DNA of 64,000 nt from Myxocyprinus asiaticus (Eukaryota; Chordata; Actinopteri; Cypriniformes; Catostomidae), in NCBI RefSeq assembly GCF_019703515.2, contig NC_059348.1:20800156-20864155 (forward strand), read 5' to 3'. The notes beneath the pieces were generated by a model. It saw only the letters and a program-made list of their open reading frames with translations. It was not told the DNA's origin and ran no database searches. The position numbers and the translations under genes were made by a program. Shown piece by piece: positions 47,266-59,461 of this stretch (its first letter is position 1; every line of letters begins with the position of its first letter).

Positions 47266-47487
47266 ATTTTTTCTTCAGAACCGAATGCATGTATTGTGTT
47301 CATCCCATCACCCACGCTTACGCTGCTGGATTTACGGCGCATATCAGCGGTCACCCTCGCACGGTCGAGTGTTGTGCTTTCCCTGCACGCTTTGGCAGCC
47401 GAGTCTACAGGTGCTAAAAGAGTATATTCTAAAAGAGTATATTTTCTATTAAAAGAGCTCGCACAAATGATTGGCGTCTTTTTAAAG

Positions 47488-48960
47488 ATGGCCTTTCGCC
47501 ATTGTGCTACTGGATGTGGCCGTTATCTCTCCCCTCCGGATAACCACGAAATCTGTCTCGAGTGCTTGGGGCGCAAGCACACCGAGGCAGCTTTCGTGGA
47601 GGGGTTATGTTCTCATTGCGAGAACATGCCCATGAGAATGTTGCGGTCACGGCTCTCTTCATGAAGCAAGGAGCCACCGCGGCTGCTTCCCAACCCACTC
47701 CGTCCTGGGCTGAAACTCAGGTGGCCGGGTTGGCGAGCGCCACGGGCGATCTGGATGCAGACATGGGAGCGTTTCCGCCGGCTCAGCCCCCGCAGACCTC
47801 CCATTCCTCAGCACGCTCGTTCTACCCGGAAGAGCTGTCGAGCGATGCAGGGTGGATTTAATGTCTTGTTCACAGCTCGTGACGAGGATGAGTTATCGGT
47901 CGCAGCATCAGAGGGTGGGCTTCTGCTTTCGGAAGCGGACGAATCTTCTGAGCTCCCGCCCATGGGCAGTAGAGCTCAGGATGAGGTGAACGCTGAGATG
48001 GCAGCCTTGCTTGCCCGGGCGGCTGTGAACATCGGGCTAAAGTGGAACCCTCCACCTTGCCCTGAGCGTTCGCGTCTGGATGATTGGTTTCTGGGATCGG
48101 AGCGCGACTCACGGCCGCGCCCCACCCCGGTGCCTTTCTTCCCGCAAGTGCACGAGGAGCTAACGAAGTCGTGGAAGGCACATTTTTCTGCCCGTACACG
48201 CTTCGCGGGCTCGTCCATCCTAACTACCCTCGACGGTGGTGCGGCTAAGGGATACGTCGAGCTTCCCCAGATAGAGCGCGCCATAGGGGTGCATTTATGC
48301 CTGCAGGGCGCAGCCACCTGGAGGGACTGTCCAAGGCTCCCTTCCAAGGCCTGTAAGTTCTCTTCCTCGTTGGTGACGAAGGCTTAAGAGGCTGCGGGTC
48401 AGGCCGCCTCCACCCTGCACACCATGGCCATCCTGCAGGTCCACCAGGCCAAGGCGTTGAAAGATTTGCATGAGGGTAGAACCGACCCAGGGCTTATGCA
48501 GGAGCTGCGTACCATGACCGACCTCGCCCTACGGGCGACGAAGGTCACGGTGCACGCCCTGGGCTGAACGATGTCCAAGAGCAGCATCTGTGGCTCAACC
48601 TTGCAGAGAAGGTTCGCATTCTCGATGCGCCCATCTCCCAAGGGGGGCTTTTTGGCGACACTGTCGAGGACTTCGCCCATCAGTTCTCGACAGTGAGGAA
48701 GTAGACCGAGGTGATCAGACACATCCTGCCGCAGCACGACTTGGCCGCCTTCAGGCCTCTGAAGTCCCGCGCCCCATCTGCTTCTCGCCAGGGCTATTCT
48801 CCTGCGATGCCGGCCCCGGCTCCTGCACCATCGGAGCCCGTACGCCAGCCTCTGAGAAGAAGATCCTCCTGCAGGAAAGCAGCTCCACCTGCCCGTCAGT
48901 TGGCCCCCAAGGACCCCAGATGGGCTTCGAGACGGCCCTGACATGGGTGACCCAGGGATG
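47488..48960 (+). pseudogene. DIRS gag-like ORF, frameshifted
   Basis: The start MAFRHCATGCGRYLSPPDNH, with the Cys/His pattern CLECLGRKHTE and CSHCENMPMRMLRS, is the N-terminal zinc-finger-like module of fish DIRS gag proteins. A stop at 47662 and a shift interrupt it. A second frame (47755-48387) carries DDWFLGSERDSRPRPTPVPF, FFPQVHEELTKSWKAHFSAR and YVELPQIERAIGVHLCLQGA, then ends at a TAA. Beyond that, EAAGQAASTLHTMAILQVHQ continues the family sequence in the same frame to a TGA. At least three lesions make it non-functional. Confidence 0.82.
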
Positions 48961-49172
48961 AGATGTCTGACTCCGACTGGTCTGGCCCGGGTGAACTTAA
49001 CAGTCCCACCATCACCCCTGGGCCAGTGCATGGTGAGTATGAAATCGCCGGGTGGTCCCTGGGTCAGCACACTCACGACAGCCAGGCCCTGGAAGTCTTT
49101 CCGGTCAACCAGTCAGACGCGAGTACCTCGCGTGCCCTTGTTCTCAGTTGAGAAGATCGGCCACAGGTAAGT

Positions 49173-49500
49173 ATGCTGGTCTCTGGGGCCGCTTGCCCAC
49201 CCCAGCCACCGGCCACTGTTGCGGGCTTGTGGAGCAGTACTTCCCCCGGGTTGTCTTTCCGATGGGTGCCTGCTCTGCCTTGCCGCGAACCACCCTCCCC
49301 GGGCACGGTAAATCCAGTCGTCCCCTTGGTGCCGCTAGCACTGGCGCTGAGCCTGGAGACCTGGTTAGCACTCTCCAGCCCCTTGCGTTGGCTCATCAGG
49401 ACAATTTGTCTCGGTTACGTGATCCAGTTCGCCAGACGCCCGCCCAGGTTCATTGGCATCCTCTCCACTTCGGCATGGGGCGAGGATGCCTCCATCCTTG
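49173..49500 (+). pseudogene. DIRS reverse transcriptase, N-terminal remnant
   Basis: In this frame PLVPLALALSLETWLALSSP, WLIRTICLGYVIQFARRPPR and FIGILSTSAWGEDASILGI are the conserved lead-in of DIRS reverse transcriptases. The frame then breaks at about 49490-49515, where the fingers/palm domain with the YxDD-type site and RNase H should follow. Instead, sequence typical of the recombinase lead-in begins. Confidence 0.75.
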
Positions 49501-49514
49501 GAATCCGAACTCGG

Positions 49515-50584
49515 ACTTGATTCTCAGATCTGATTCTCCTGGCAGTAGCCCCTCCCTGGCGCATTCCCCTGAGGCAGGACCTTCTCAATCAGGGGCAGGG
49601 AACGCTCCGGCACCCGCGGCTAGACCTCTGGAACCTCCACGTCTGGCTCCTGGACAGGTCACGGAAGACCTAACAGATCTTCCTCCAGTGGTGATAAATA
49701 TGATCACTCAGGCCAGAGCCCCCTCTACGAGGCGGCTGTATACCTTGAAGTGGCGTCTCTTCGCGAACTGGTGTTCTTCCCGTGGGGAAGACCTACAGAG
49801 CTGCGTGGTCGGATCTGTGCTGTCTTTCCTACAGGAAGGGCTGGAGAGATGGCTATCTCCCTCTACCCTGAAGGTGTACGTGGCTGCTATAGCAGCGTAT
49901 CACGATACACTGGATGGGAGACCCTCACGACAGCACAACCTGTTCACCAGGTTCCTCAAAGGCGCGAGGAGGTTGAATCCTCCTAGACCGTGCCTGATTC
50001 TCTCTTGGGATCTCTCTGTGGTCCTACCTGCCCTACAGAGAGCCCCCTCTGAGCCCCTGGAGCAGGCCGAGCTCAGCACTTTGTCACTGAAGCCGGCCCT
50101 CCTGGTGGCGCTCACTTCCATCAAGAGGGTGGGGGACATACAGTCTGTCACCAGCAAATGCCTGGAGTCCCCAAAGTAATGCAAGCGCTCCCTTCAGAGG
50201 AGAAAGACCTGGCCTTGTCGTTGCTATGTCCAGTTCATGCCCTGCGCATCTATCTGGACTGCACGCAGAGCTTCAGATGGTTGGAGCAGCTCTTTGTCTG
50301 CTTTGGAGGGCAGCAGAAGGGGAAAGCTGTCTCCAAACAGAGGCTGGCCCATTGGATTGTGGATGACATTTCCTTGGCTTACCAGTCACAAGACCTACCG
50401 TGCCCCTTGGGAGTCTGGGCGCACTCCACTAGAGGTGTTGCGTCCTCCTGGGCACTGGCAAGGGGGGCCTCTCTAGCATACATATGCAGTGCTGCGGGTT
50501 GGGCTACACCCAATACCTTTGCAAGGTTTTACAACCTACGCATAGAACCGGTTTCGTCCTGGGTGTTACGGGGTAACAGCAGGT
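49515..50584 (+). pseudogene. DIRS tyrosine recombinase, split by a frameshift
   Basis: A Pro/Ser-rich lead is followed by the N-terminal SAM-like domain (INMITQARAPSTRRLYTLKW, FANWCSSRGEDLQSC, LSPSTLKVYVAAIAAYH). The catalytic domain keeps the first Arg (IKRVGDIQSV, codon at 50126). The frame ends at a TAA near 50179. A second frame (from 50158) continues with VPKVMQALPSEEKDLALSLL, LFVCFGGQQKGKAVSKQRL, the HSTRG box (His 50422, Arg 50431) and GWATPNTFARFYNL with the nucleophilic Tyr at 50530. All visible catalytic residues survive, but a deletion/shift between the two frames removes part of the domain. Confidence 0.85.
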
Positions 50585-51355
50585 AGTTCGGGCAGCCAGT
50601 TGGGTGTACCGCTTGCATTTACACCTTTCCCCTTTTTCAAGGTGATTATGTGCATTATTTTGTCCACTACAGTTCCCCGTAACTGGTGAACCCTGGACGC
50701 CTCTTTAAGTCTTAAGCACTGTTCGGTGACGAACTCGGCGGAGGAGTGACGCCACCAGGCCCAGTACTCGTGGTATGCCCCTTTTCAGGTGAGCCCGTGT
50801 ACTCGGGCTCAGTGCACCATATGTGGTGATTCCCCTCTTGGTAATCCCATGTGATGCGTTTCCACTGTTCGGTTTCCCCTCTGGTGAACTCTGTGTTTCC
50901 CCTCAGAGCTTCGCTCTGCTTCGGCCACTGTTGCTGTGTACCCTCTCCATAGATAGGGTCCTCCCAGTGGTATTATTCCATATGTGTACTTCCCCATCTG
51001 TAAGTCCATGTGAGGTATTCTCCACATGTTAACCTCCCTCTGGTAGGATGTGGTCTCCGTAGTGCCCAACCTCCTGGAGAGGGAAGAGCACTTCCCAGCG
51101 TTATTCCAGAAGGTGCTCGGTGGGAAATTGCTTAACAGCAAATATCAGTAAAGGCCACCGCCTGTAGCCTCCTTGGGTAAGTGCCTCCTCCCCCCTTAAC
51201 GGGACTAGGGAGACGCCTTACCTAACTCGCTGGAAGGTCACAACGTGGTCGAGCGCTCGCTGCGAGGCACACAGCAGCTTGCCCATGTCCACTCTTCCAT
51301 ACCTCGTGACCTGGTTCAGTGCCTGCGGCGTTTCTTATAGGAACCCCTAGTGTCA

Positions 51356-51450
51356 CTACATTTACACAACATCGAGTGAGTGATAGACAGGGAACGTCTA
51401 GGTTACTAGTGTAACCTCTGTTCCCTGATGGAGGGAACGAGACGTTGTGT
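51356..51450. repeat. DIRS internal complementary region
   Basis: Left half (TTTACACAACATCGAGTGAG through AGACAGGGAAC) is complementary to the element's first ~40 bases. Right half (GTCTAGGTTACTAGTGTAAC through GAGGGAACGAGACGTTGTGT) is complementary to its last ~70 bases. In DIRS elements this region templates joining of the two ends into a circle before integration. Confidence 0.87.
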
Positions 51451-51514
51451 CCCTCCTGCCGTGTCGCTGAACCAGCCGCTGACATGGCCGGGACTTTCTA
51501 TTGGCTCCTCAGCA

Positions 51515-51712
51515 TAAATCTGAATGAGTGGTGCACACATGTCCGGGGCGGAGAGTGGCATGCAAATTCCACTCGCCAATTCTCATTGGCCTTTTCTATT
51601 TTAAGCAAAGGTGATTGGGGCTTTCAAGATCGAACCCCTAGTGTCACAACATCGACACAACGTCTCGTTCCCTCCATCAGGGAACAGAGTTTACACTAGT
51701 ATCCTAGACGTT
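51515..51712 (-). repeat. DIRS right inverted terminal repeat
   Basis: From ATGAGTGGTGCACACATGTC to CCTAGACGTT. Inverse of the left repeat through TGATTGGGGCTTTCAAGATC, after which the outermost part (ATCGACACAACGTCTCGTTC...) is unique and complementary to the right half of the internal complementary region. Confidence 0.85.
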
Positions 51713-52508
51713 AAATGTTCTCCCAAACAGATGAGGTTTTTAAGGTTAATTCTCTGTCGAGTTTCAAACCAACAAAACATACCTCCCGACCTTAATCCTT
51801 ATATCTAATCATAACTGATAATGTCATAAAAGCAAGTGTGAGATAAAAACCACAATTGCTAAAGCAACCACATAATTTTGTGTTACTTCTATCTATGACA
51901 AGACATGTAAAATCGCTTTCTTTTCTGGACTTGTACCCTTTGAGTTGCAGGTGTAATGCTCTATAGGTTGAGCTAATGTGCAACTTAATCATTTTTGAAT
52001 AAGCTTGTAAATGTTGTTGGTTATGTAATGCAAATGTTAAAATATATCTTACCCTTACTAGACATGCACTGTAGTAAAAGTGTTTAGATTTTTTTAAATA
52101 GTAAAAGAAAAGTATGTGTTTATAAACTGGTAATCTGCTGTTTTATTTTAGTGATTTTTGTGAAAGTGAATAAAAGTAATTGTTGTTGTAGTGCCTCTAG
52201 TGTTCATTTCACAAGGAAACTGCCGTGATATAATGAGCCGTGTAAAAAAAAAAGTTGTTTCAAAAATAGGTATAGTAACGTGATTCTTCAAAATCAGGTT
52301 GCAAGTACTTAAGCGGGTTCCAGGGAGTATTGGAAAGATTTCAGATTTGTTTGGTTAAACCTAAAATAAATGATGACTTAAAAAAATATTAGGACTATCT
52401 TCAAATGCAAATCTTCAACAACCTTCCCCACACACATTGTGGACTTAATTTGACATATTTAACCAAGATGTTTTGCTACTGACTGCAGAGGTCCTGTGAT
52501 GGTCCTCA

Positions 52509-52596
52509 TTAAAGGAATGTTCCGGGTTCAATACAAGTTAAGCTCAATCGACAGCATTTGTGACAATGTTGATTACCACAAAAAATAATTTTGATC
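52509..52596. repeat. truncated MITE (AAAGGAATGTTCCGGG end)
   Basis: TTAAAGGAATGTTCCGGGTT and the following AAGTTAAGCTCAATCGACAG match the left end of 18590-19101 almost exactly. The rest is missing after about 52596. Confidence 0.8.
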
Positions 52597-54431
52597 CTCT
52601 TGCCAGGCTGTTGTAATAAGGAACTTCAGTGAAGTGCTTGGTTAAAAAGTAAAAAAAAAAAAGGCAATAAAAATATCTGGTTTGGTGTTGATGAAGGGGT
52701 CCTTGATGGGTCTGTTGGGGTACAAAAAAGATAAAAAAAGTTTGGGAAATACTGAATGACAGCAATCATCTGAAATGCTTCAGGGAAATGGCAGTGACTC
52801 TTTTATATCTCCAGAGAAATCATTACTTTCAGAAAACAAGTGCCTATGACTATAAGTAAAACTGTCCTGTTTGCTAACTGAATTTAAGGTATGGAGTGAG
52901 ATAGAAACACAAGAAGACAGTTGCAGTGAGCTGCTGAAAGAGCCTCAGGCTGTTCTTTAGGTCGGCTGAACGATGGTGTCCTTTCCTTCTTTCATCCTTA
53001 CATTTATCTGTCATTCAGTTTTGTGGATAGAGATCAGTAAAGGGAAGTTAATAATTCAGCTAATAAAAAATACAAATTTCTTCTCCATTTGTACCAGCTG
53101 AATTATTGCCATCACAAGCAGCCTGAAGTTCAGTAAGACGGAGAGAGAAAAACACAGCTAGATGGGCACAGAATGAAAGCAGAGTTTGGCATTCAGCTCA
53201 AGCTTTGCTGTATTGATCCCCAGGATGTATTATCAGAATAATACATTACTTTCACCTTGAAATGATTGACCTTTTGAACCCTGCTGATAATGTTGATGAG
53301 AAAAGGAATTTATTCCCAGACCAGAATTCTATTGAAGCTGTCAGCAGATCAGCGAGAGCAACACTCACAGAATATTTCATGCAAAATGACTGGTGTAGTT
53401 CCTGACACCAAAGACCATCTTAATTTAAATTAAATTAGTTAAAAAACTATGTGGCAAATAGGAAATGTTCAACATTACAATAAGTGAAAACATTAACATA
53501 TCAGACAAAAGCAGATTTCAGCATCTGTGTGAGTGTTAAAAAAAAAGTTTGAATATGGAAGATGATGATTCATGCTTTGTTGAGGCACAGTAGATCACAT
53601 ATGATTACAAACTGTCTGCTTCAGCAGTCAATAAGATAAGAATATGATGATGTAGTATGGTGTATTCCTGTTCTCCTCCATCAAAGTGATTCAAATTGCT
53701 TGTCATCAGATGGCAGTATTTAAGAAACCATTTTGAAAAACGGACGCACTCAAAATTAGTAGCAAATATCCATCCACATTCAATCACCTCCCTGTTATTT
53801 GTAAATGTTTGTGATTGATTAATCTTTACTGCCAGGGTAATTGGACTGTCTGGGTTTGTAGTCGTTAATCATAACTAAAAAATGTTTGTCAGAATGCAGC
53901 AACTTTGATGCTGTCTGGCATGGTTTCTCCAGTCAGACGGGTTGAAATATCGGTACAGCAGTGATTATGCCCAGCTGTGGTGCCGGCACAGAGGGCTCCT
54001 CATTGCTTTGTGTAGACTCATGCTTCTTTTCATGGTGCCTTACTTAAGGATTTGTGTCCATATAGATTACAGTTCCCATCCCACCTGTCTTGAGGCTGCC
54101 ATTCCCTTCCTAAAACCCTTGTGTGTTTTAACACAACAGCCTGTAATACCACATTAAGATGCCTTTGTATCTTTGCAGGCACCAAAAAGAGATGGTTAGT
54201 GTGCTAAATTAGGCATAAATTCTAACTTTAGTTATGTCACAGCCATGAACCATTATTTGCTATTTGCTAGTTGGATGCAGGTGGTATTAGGAGGAGGGAC
54301 ACATTCTTAAGAGCACTTAATGACAGCATTTGTGGCATAAAGACAGACAAATGCTGTGTAGTGCAAGATGAGTCATCAATATTTTTTTCTGTTGTCACGG
54401 AAGAGAAATAAAAAAATGTTATGCCTTAATT

Positions 54432-54438
54432 ATATATA

Positions 54439-54505
<67 letters not shown>
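54432..54505. repeat. (TA)n microsatellite
   Basis: About 74 bases of TA with one interruption (ATCTATA) near the left end. Confidence 0.93.
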
Positions 54506-54509
<4 letters not shown>

Positions 54510-55104
54510 TTACGTACAGTATATGTACAGGTTTATTGACTTACAGTATACAAAATAGCACCAGGTTGTGCTTCACACCACATAGAAGGAAGTGGAGACA
54601 GTGTACAATGTGTAGGAACAGAGAAAGAGAGACAGACAGAAACTTGAACAAAACAATGCTGTATACAACTGTGCCTGCATTACAAAGAGTCTTATGCAGC
54701 TGCAGTTACAACATGCACCTCCCCCCCAGTGTTACACCACTGTGACATCCACAGCCTTTCAGGCAAATTTATACCACAGAGCAGCAGACATGGATCTTTA
54801 TCGAGTGAGACTGAATCAGCTCAATGGACAAGTGCATGATGGCACCTTTCCATGCTATGGACTATCAGAGCATACATAGAATCAACACTCTTTTTCTTCT
54901 CCTTTAATTCTTTACATCATAAATGCTAGGTTAGGTAACGGAGTCCACTGATAAGCAGTGTTTGAGTCTTACATAGTTTTTAGATTCTGTAGTTTACATC
55001 ATAAATGCTAGGTTAGATAACAGAGTCCACTGATGATGAGTTGTGTTTTAGTCTAGAAGTTCCAAAATCATGTTACATAACTTCTCCTGCTTGTATTTCC
55101 CCAG

Positions 55105-55208
55105 CTCTTTTCAACCTCATTCCTGTTGGTTTAAGGGTGGTGGCCATTCAAGGAGTCAAAGCAGGTTTCTACATCGGCATGAACGGCGAGGGCTTCCTCT
55201 ACAGCTCA
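55105..55208 (+). CDS. fgf12: fgf12 exon 3 (FGF core)
   Basis: 104-bp exon, the standard FHF size, with acceptor TTTCCCCAG and donor GTAAGA. It completes the Thr codon and reads [20 protein letters not shown] then [14 protein letters not shown], ending in phase 0. [18 protein letters not shown] is identical across FHFs. [14 protein letters not shown] differs from mammalian FGF12 (ASLYVAMNGEGYLY) at five positions, conservative for the most part, which suggests a diverged teleost duplicate. The next exon (DVFTPEC... in mammals) was not found before 64000. Confidence 0.96.
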
Positions 55209-56884
55209 GTAAGACCTGCCTCCTTACTAAGTTTGCATGCCTGCATGCACTCGTTTATGTGAAAGAATGCTGCATGCAGTAGTGCATTTTGTATTCTTGG
55301 CGCTCATTTATATTTATGCATGTTCTCGATGAGCTCAGCCTCATTAGCACAAAAAAAGTTAAAACACTACTGCATTCCCGCAGGGGATTAGGTTATTAAA
55401 CTTTTGCAGTATAAAATCTGTACATATAGCATGGGTTAGCAGTGTGACAGCAAGTTTTTCCTGTAGGCTTCAGCTGAGTATTGGTGGATGACAGGCATAT
55501 GTTCTTGCCCCCACTCAGCCAGCAGTTGAAACAGGTTTGTGGAAATGTGCTGGATTGAGTTACGGCCTTTTGACAGCTTATATAATGGCTAGTCACAGAA
55601 CTCATAATCCTGTTAAAGACAGTCTAAGAGGAAAGGAATAATTTCATGTTGTTGCCGCTTCTGTGCAGTGAGTTGCCTTGGATTCAGTCCCTTGATCTCT
55701 CTTCGGGCCAAATGAATTTTCAACTGCAGCAATACATTTTTTATAAATTATGTTACAATCAGTTAACTACAATTCCATAAATAACAGGCTCTACATTATG
55801 CATAAACATCATATCATTCAAGAGCTGCAGACTGTGTTCAGAGATGCAGATCTCTAAACAATATTTTATGATTATACATCACCCATCTATATTAAAAAAT
55901 GTATCTTAATTAAGCAACAGATCATTATAAGTGTAATTTTTTGGATGACTAAATTGACTGGATTACAAATAGTGTTTAAAGTGCAACATATGACTAAGAT
56001 TTACACAGCGTTCAGTAAACCCCCCCAAAAATGTCGGTAAGCATTAAGCAGCTGGCTGTTGTACGTCAAGTGTTTTAGTGTAGATTGGAATGTTTACTAA
56101 GGCAAGGAGAACATTAAGGAATGTAGCTTTGAAAAAACTTAAACAGACTTTTAATTAAATGGAGGAAAAATAATCCCCTACCATATGGATCCTCTCCCTT
56201 TAGGCATGTATCATGGGAAATTAACATACTGAAATAAAATCCAAGATCAGTGGGTTTCACAAACTTTGGAATGTGTTTAGTCAATGTTTTCCAAAAAAAG
56301 CCAAATGACTAGGTTATGTGATTGGTGCCACTGGTTATTAGTAGGTTACAATGTTTGTAAATGGATGCATGTAGTATATTAATGCTGAAGTAACAGCACC
56401 AAACGGAATTGCAAAAATAAAGTTTTTTTTCAAAACAGCTTTCATGAATACCCACCTCCCCCACCCGGGGTCTGACACAGAGATAGTCCCGCCCCCTACT
56501 CACAACATTGGTTGGTTGAGTTTCTACATATCCTCAAGCAGAGAAATTTTCAGAGTATCACAGAGACACTGTGCTTACAGGTTTCGAGAACATTTACTAA
56601 TTTTTTATTTATTTATTTTATTTTTCAAGTGAGCTCTTAAGACATGTAGTGCAGACAACACATACACCCTCTCTTCCAACTGAATCACTCCAATGGAAAT
56701 TATTTTACAGGTCCTTAAGTATAGATGAGTTTATAGCAGACTTACAGTGCTGTCCAAATGTCTGAGACCACATTGAAAATATAGGAGTCAAAATGTAATT
56801 TAAACCTGAGAATAAACATAAAGTTTTAGGATTCGGAAATATTGTAAACTAAGAAATGTTATGGCATAAAATGAATAAGTAATA
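55209..56884 (+). other. fgf12: fgf12 intron 3, left part
   Basis: AT-rich intronic sequence starting at the GTAAGA donor. No exon or mobile element end is recognised. A C-run near 56020 and small frames have no domain content. Confidence 0.7.
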
Positions 56885-57419
56885 CACTATATGGCCAAAA
56901 GTTTGTGTACACCCCCTTCTAATTAATGAATTTGGTTACTCCATTAAATCCAGTAAAAAAAAAAATCTTAATGTTTCTTTATGTAATGGCTTGGGCGTTG
57001 TGTGCTTCCAAATTTGTGGCAACTGTTTGGGGATAGCCCTTTTCTGTTTCAGCATGACAATGCCCCTGTGAACAAAGTGAGGTCCATAAAGAAATGGTTT
57101 ACTGTGTCTGGCGTGGATGAAATTGACTGGCCTGCACAAAGCCCAGACCTGAACCCCACTGATCACTTTTGGAGTGAACTGGAAGAGCAACTGTAAGTCA
57201 GGCCCCATTGACCAACATCAGTTCCTGACCTCACTGATAGCCTTGTGTCTGAATGAGAGCAAATCCCTGCAGCCATGTTACTACATACAGTATAGTGGAA
57301 AGCCTTCCCAAAAGAGTGGAAGCTGTTATTACAACAAAGGGGGAAATTGATGCCTAAGGTTTTGAAATCAAATTTTCATCAAGCACATATGGTGTCCACA
57401 AACTTTTGGCCATATAGTG
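56885..57419 (+). mobile_element. Tc1-like remnant (CACTATATGGCCAAAAG ends)
   Basis: TA-flanked; starts CACTATATGGCCAAAAGTTT and ends with AAACTTTTGGCCATATAGTG. Only about 535 bp remain, against roughly 1.2-1.3 kb for intact relatives. The 5' part of the transposase gene is gone. Confidence 0.88.
57002..57355 (+). pseudogene. Tc1 transposase C-terminal remnant
   Basis: Begins within the catalytic domain (LWQLFGDSPFLFQHDNAPVN, second catalytic Asp) and continues [20 protein letters not shown], where the catalytic Glu position is changed (PTDHFW in place of PIEHLW). A stop at 57194 follows, then the C-terminal region persists in broken frames to RVEAVITTKGEIDA-like sequence. Inactive. Confidence 0.85.
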
Positions 57420-59396
57420 TATATAAGGTTTTGCACTATTTCCTTTGGTCAGTTTTCTCAAGTATACTGGGATAACATGAATCATCATTGATGAATCATC
57501 ATTGCACAAACTTGTGGAATCCATGTCTGCTTGAGTGCATGCTGTTGATTAGGAAAAATATATCAAATAGTAAGAAATTCTGAAAGTCATGTAAATTAAT
57601 CAATTCAGTTGTAAATTTTCACTCATATTGTTTTGCAGATAATATAATTTGTAATAAAACGCTTGTATTAAATGAGAAAAATGCAAGATAGATGCATTTT
57701 AACTAGTGGTCTCAGACTTTTGGACCCACTGTATACTTACTTGATCTTAAATTTTAAAATAAAATGTAGTGAGATTGTCTCTGAGGCTAATAGAAGGCAT
57801 AAAATTAACAACACTACAAGGTCTAAATAAAGACCTTTCAACTCATCACCACGTTTCAGATGGCTTACCACACAGATATGTGCTCTGTCTTGTACTTACA
57901 GCAGGATATAATTTCTTTCTACATGTCCTTTGTGGAGGTTATTCAGGCAGACCACTTTCTTCTATGGTTAGTTTCCTTTTGCTCATTTGCTCAGTTATTA
58001 TAATGATGTTGGAGGAAATGGGTTTTAGACAGAGTATTTCACTGTGTGAGTCTATGATGCATGAAAATTTCCCTTATATACAGTAGGTTTAGGCCAGCGA
58101 TATTCGTAATTTCTTGACATATATAAATTCTTATAGTTGTTCATCTGTGATTAAGGCATGCTGATGTTTTTGAAAGATTTATGCCAATAAGCATGTGAAG
58201 GTTAATGTTCTTAATTCCTGCTGATAACTTGGCTGACTCTATATCCTCATGATATCAATGCATTTCGGTCAATCTCATAAGCAATATTGTGAAAGTCTCA
58301 CTGATTGAGAAGATACATCCAATGCTGCATGAAATTTTGTCACTGCAGAAATGCTTTAGTCCTTCAAGGGTGCAATTACTTGAGGAAGTTTCCCCTGTTA
58401 TGAGCCTGCTCATTATCTCTGGCCCCTTGGAGAAATATGGGGATAAGGTTGAGATTTCTTGCTCCAGGAGCTCAGTGAAGTCTTGGCTGTCTTCTCACAG
58501 CTTTCATGATGTTTGTACATGCTTTGGAGGACTTTGACCCTCTCTTGTTCTGGAATAATCAGCATCATTCCAAAGCTCTGAGAGCCTTCAGCTATTGCTG
58601 AACCGGGTCTGCTCAATAGTTATTCTAAATCAAGACAGTTGGCACGCTTGTGTTGAGAAAGCACTTACAATGTCTTATTTATCTCTATTTGAAAAGTTTG
58701 GACACTAAACACACAATGAGCCCTATTTTCATACCTGCGTTAAAATTAGCAATATCGTTGGCCATGCCCAATGACTTTGAGCATATAACTTAACGCAAAG
58801 CAATGTACTTAAAACTCATGATATAGATGCAAGAAGCAATTATGGGATATAGCATCTCCGGTGATGATTTTTGGCAAAGTAGTTCAAAAGCGATTAGAAG
58901 AATAACTTGTAACATCATACAATTGCTGATAACTTCTGACTAGTGGGCGGCACTTTCCCCAGACTGCTCAGATACCCTCAGGGCATGGTGGTGATAACAT
59001 GCATATTTGTTTCAATAGCTCAAAGGGTTATTAAAATACAGATTCACTTCCTGTTTGTCATATTACTGACAGTGGCCATTACTCGGCAATGATTTGTGAA
59101 GCTTTATCTGAAGATCATATGAGTGAAATTTTGTGGTTGATGAGACTGAAGGAGGAGCACTGAAAAACAGTTTTTATTATAGTTTAAAATGGCGGACAGG
59201 AAATTAGACTGACCATGGCAAAACTATTGTTTTCTGCATGTGCTAATGAATACAGTAGTGAAACAAAATTTTTGTTAATATCCAAAATGGCAGAAAGTCT
59301 AGTATTGTGTAAATTAATACCATGGTATGCATTTGACTCGGCATGAACCAATTAATTAGATGAAAAAATAATTACGTTTCAAGACCAGATGGTTAA

Positions 59397-59461
<65 letters not shown>

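Larger units (their letters stand above)
47080..51712 (+). mobile_element. DIRS-type tyrosine-recombinase retrotransposon, internally deleted
   Basis: Left and right ends form inverted repeats: TGCTTAAAATAGAAAAGGCC, ATTGGCGAGTGGAATTTGCA and GTGTGCACCACTCATT on the left recur reversed at 51521-51612. An internal complementary region (about 51356-51450) contains the complement of the outermost left end (GAGTGAGTGATAGACAGGGA) directly joined to the complement of the outermost right end (TCTGTTCCCTGATGGAGGGA). Left and right termini both read GTT (47080-47082, 51710-51712), and the internal junction carries a single AAC. This is the DIRS architecture. Coding order is gag, RT start, then recombinase; the RT/RNase H core is missing. 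Confidence 0.9.
51713..55104 (+). other. fgf12: fgf12 intron 2, right part
   Basis: Continuation of the intron between exons 2 and 3 after the DIRS element. It has a truncated MITE (52509-52596), a long (TA)n tract (54432-54505) and a near-duplicate ~70-bp segment (CATAAATGCTAGGTTAG at 54919 and again at 54998). No exon is recognisable. Confidence 0.75.

Noticed and set aside
48399..49076. 225-codon minus-strand frame
   Set aside because: It is the antisense shadow of the GC-rich DIRS gag region; no domain is recognisable.
57769..58537. Two frames (105 and 82 codons) as new exons
   Set aside because: They show no domain, no coding bias and no supporting splice signals, and lie inside fgf12 intron 3.
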